From CAIPFQ01 sp964641775 (GTDB taxonomy: Bacteria > Chlamydiota > Chlamydiia > Chlamydiales > SM23-39): DNA of 21,364 nt. How positions within the stretch are numbered: position 1 is the first letter of the stretch; the number at the start of each line of letters is the position of its first letter. The notes beneath the pieces are model-generated. The model was not told the DNA's origin. It ran no database searches and saw only the letters and a program-made list of their open reading frames with translations. Position numbers and translations under genes: made by a program. This document shows, in pieces, positions 21,105-21,364 of the stretch. Where the stretch lies: positions 1 through 21,364 of the forward strand of contig CAZXLK010000014.1 of assembly GCA_964641775.1 (NCBI GenBank). The letters run 5' to 3'.

Positions 21105-21364
21105 ATGCAATCGCAATACATGAAAAAATGCGCCTCTCTGGCTGTTGTGATCTTAACTTTCATCACCGGCATTACCCCATTGCATGCGGTGGATTTACTT
21201 CTTGAAGCTAAAGCTGCCTATTTTCTTCCGACGGATCATAAATTTCGAGAAATCTATTCTGGAGGAGGAATATATGGGGGGGAGTTAACTTGCCAGGTTC
21301 GTAAAAAGTTTTATGGATGGATCAGTGCAGATTATTTCTCTAAAAAAGGATTTTCAATCGGAGA
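21105..21364 (+). CDS. Exported protein, probable outer-membrane beta-barrel (3' partial)
   Basis: The frame from ATG 21105 (or ATG 21120, which starts directly at MKKCASLAVVILTFITGITP) stays open to the window edge, giving about 86 residues. The N-terminus is a signal peptide, with a probable cut after PLHA before VDLLLEAKAAY. The mature start has alternating aromatic strands (LLLEAKAAYFLPTD, GGIYGGELTCQV, KFYGWISADYFS) like a beta-barrel protein. I recall similar LEAKAAYF(L/Y)P starts in exported Chlamydiae and Legionella proteins but cannot name the family. Neither start has a strong ribosome site. The C-terminal part is outside the window. Confidence 0.7.
   Translation, partial: MQSQYMKKCASLAVVILTFITGITPLHAVDLLLEAKAAYFLPTDHKFREIYSGGGIYGGELTCQVRKKFYGWISADYFSKKGFSIG

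Overview
The window looks like a chromosomal segment from a member of the Chlamydiae outside the classical Chlamydia genus (a Waddlia- or Parachlamydia-like organism). The basis is a gene set and order that, from memory, matches the Chlamydia trachomatis CT234-CT247 neighbourhood: pdhB-pdhC, lpxD-ompH-bamA, recR, fabH-fabD-fabG-acpP, then a cyclic-nucleotide-binding protein beside a large transporter-like membrane protein with HEAT-like repeats. Species cannot be fixed from this sequence alone. No rRNA, tRNA, CRISPR array, transposase or phage gene was seen.

Layout. Positions 1-2032 (+) hold the 3' part of pdhB and all of pdhC (pyruvate dehydrogenase E1 beta and E2). Positions 2028-3130 are a repeat-rich accessory patch: two near-identical 55-56 bp repeats, a 100 bp palindrome, a 12-unit inverted hexamer array and one orphan ORF (2467-3015). 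Positions 3116-7172 (-) are the outer-membrane operon bamA-ompH-lpxD, driven by a near-consensus promoter in front of bamA; recR lies just upstream on the same strand. Positions 7916-10855 (+) are a compact type II fatty-acid operon fabH-fabD-fabG-acpP with overlapping genes; its 3-hydroxyacyl-ACP products are the kind of acyl donor LpxD uses. Positions 10915-12181 (-) carry three tandem paralogous small helical proteins with strong ribosome sites. Positions 12339-16530 (-) are a tightly overlapping three-gene unit: transporter/HEAT protein, cNMP-binding protein, and a HAMP protein with a degenerate SpoIIE/PP2C-like C-terminus. Positions 16593-19249 (+) carry proC, trxB and an exported putative beta-barrel protein. 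The right end (19280-21364) has an Asn/Gly-repeat Cys-rich lipoprotein, a two-helix DUF3185-like protein, an M48-type membrane metalloprotease and the start of another exported protein.

The most interesting signals are these: (1) repeats placed exactly at stop codons of several genes, including one supplying the last codons of lpxD; (2) the split transporter/HEAT + cNMP-binding + HAMP/pseudo-phosphatase operon, which resembles a signalling or regulated-transport module; (3) the tandem paralog trio, which has no recognised family; (4) promoters placed so close to start codons (bamA, proC) that their mRNAs may be nearly leaderless. All functional statements are from reading the sequence; no database search was possible.
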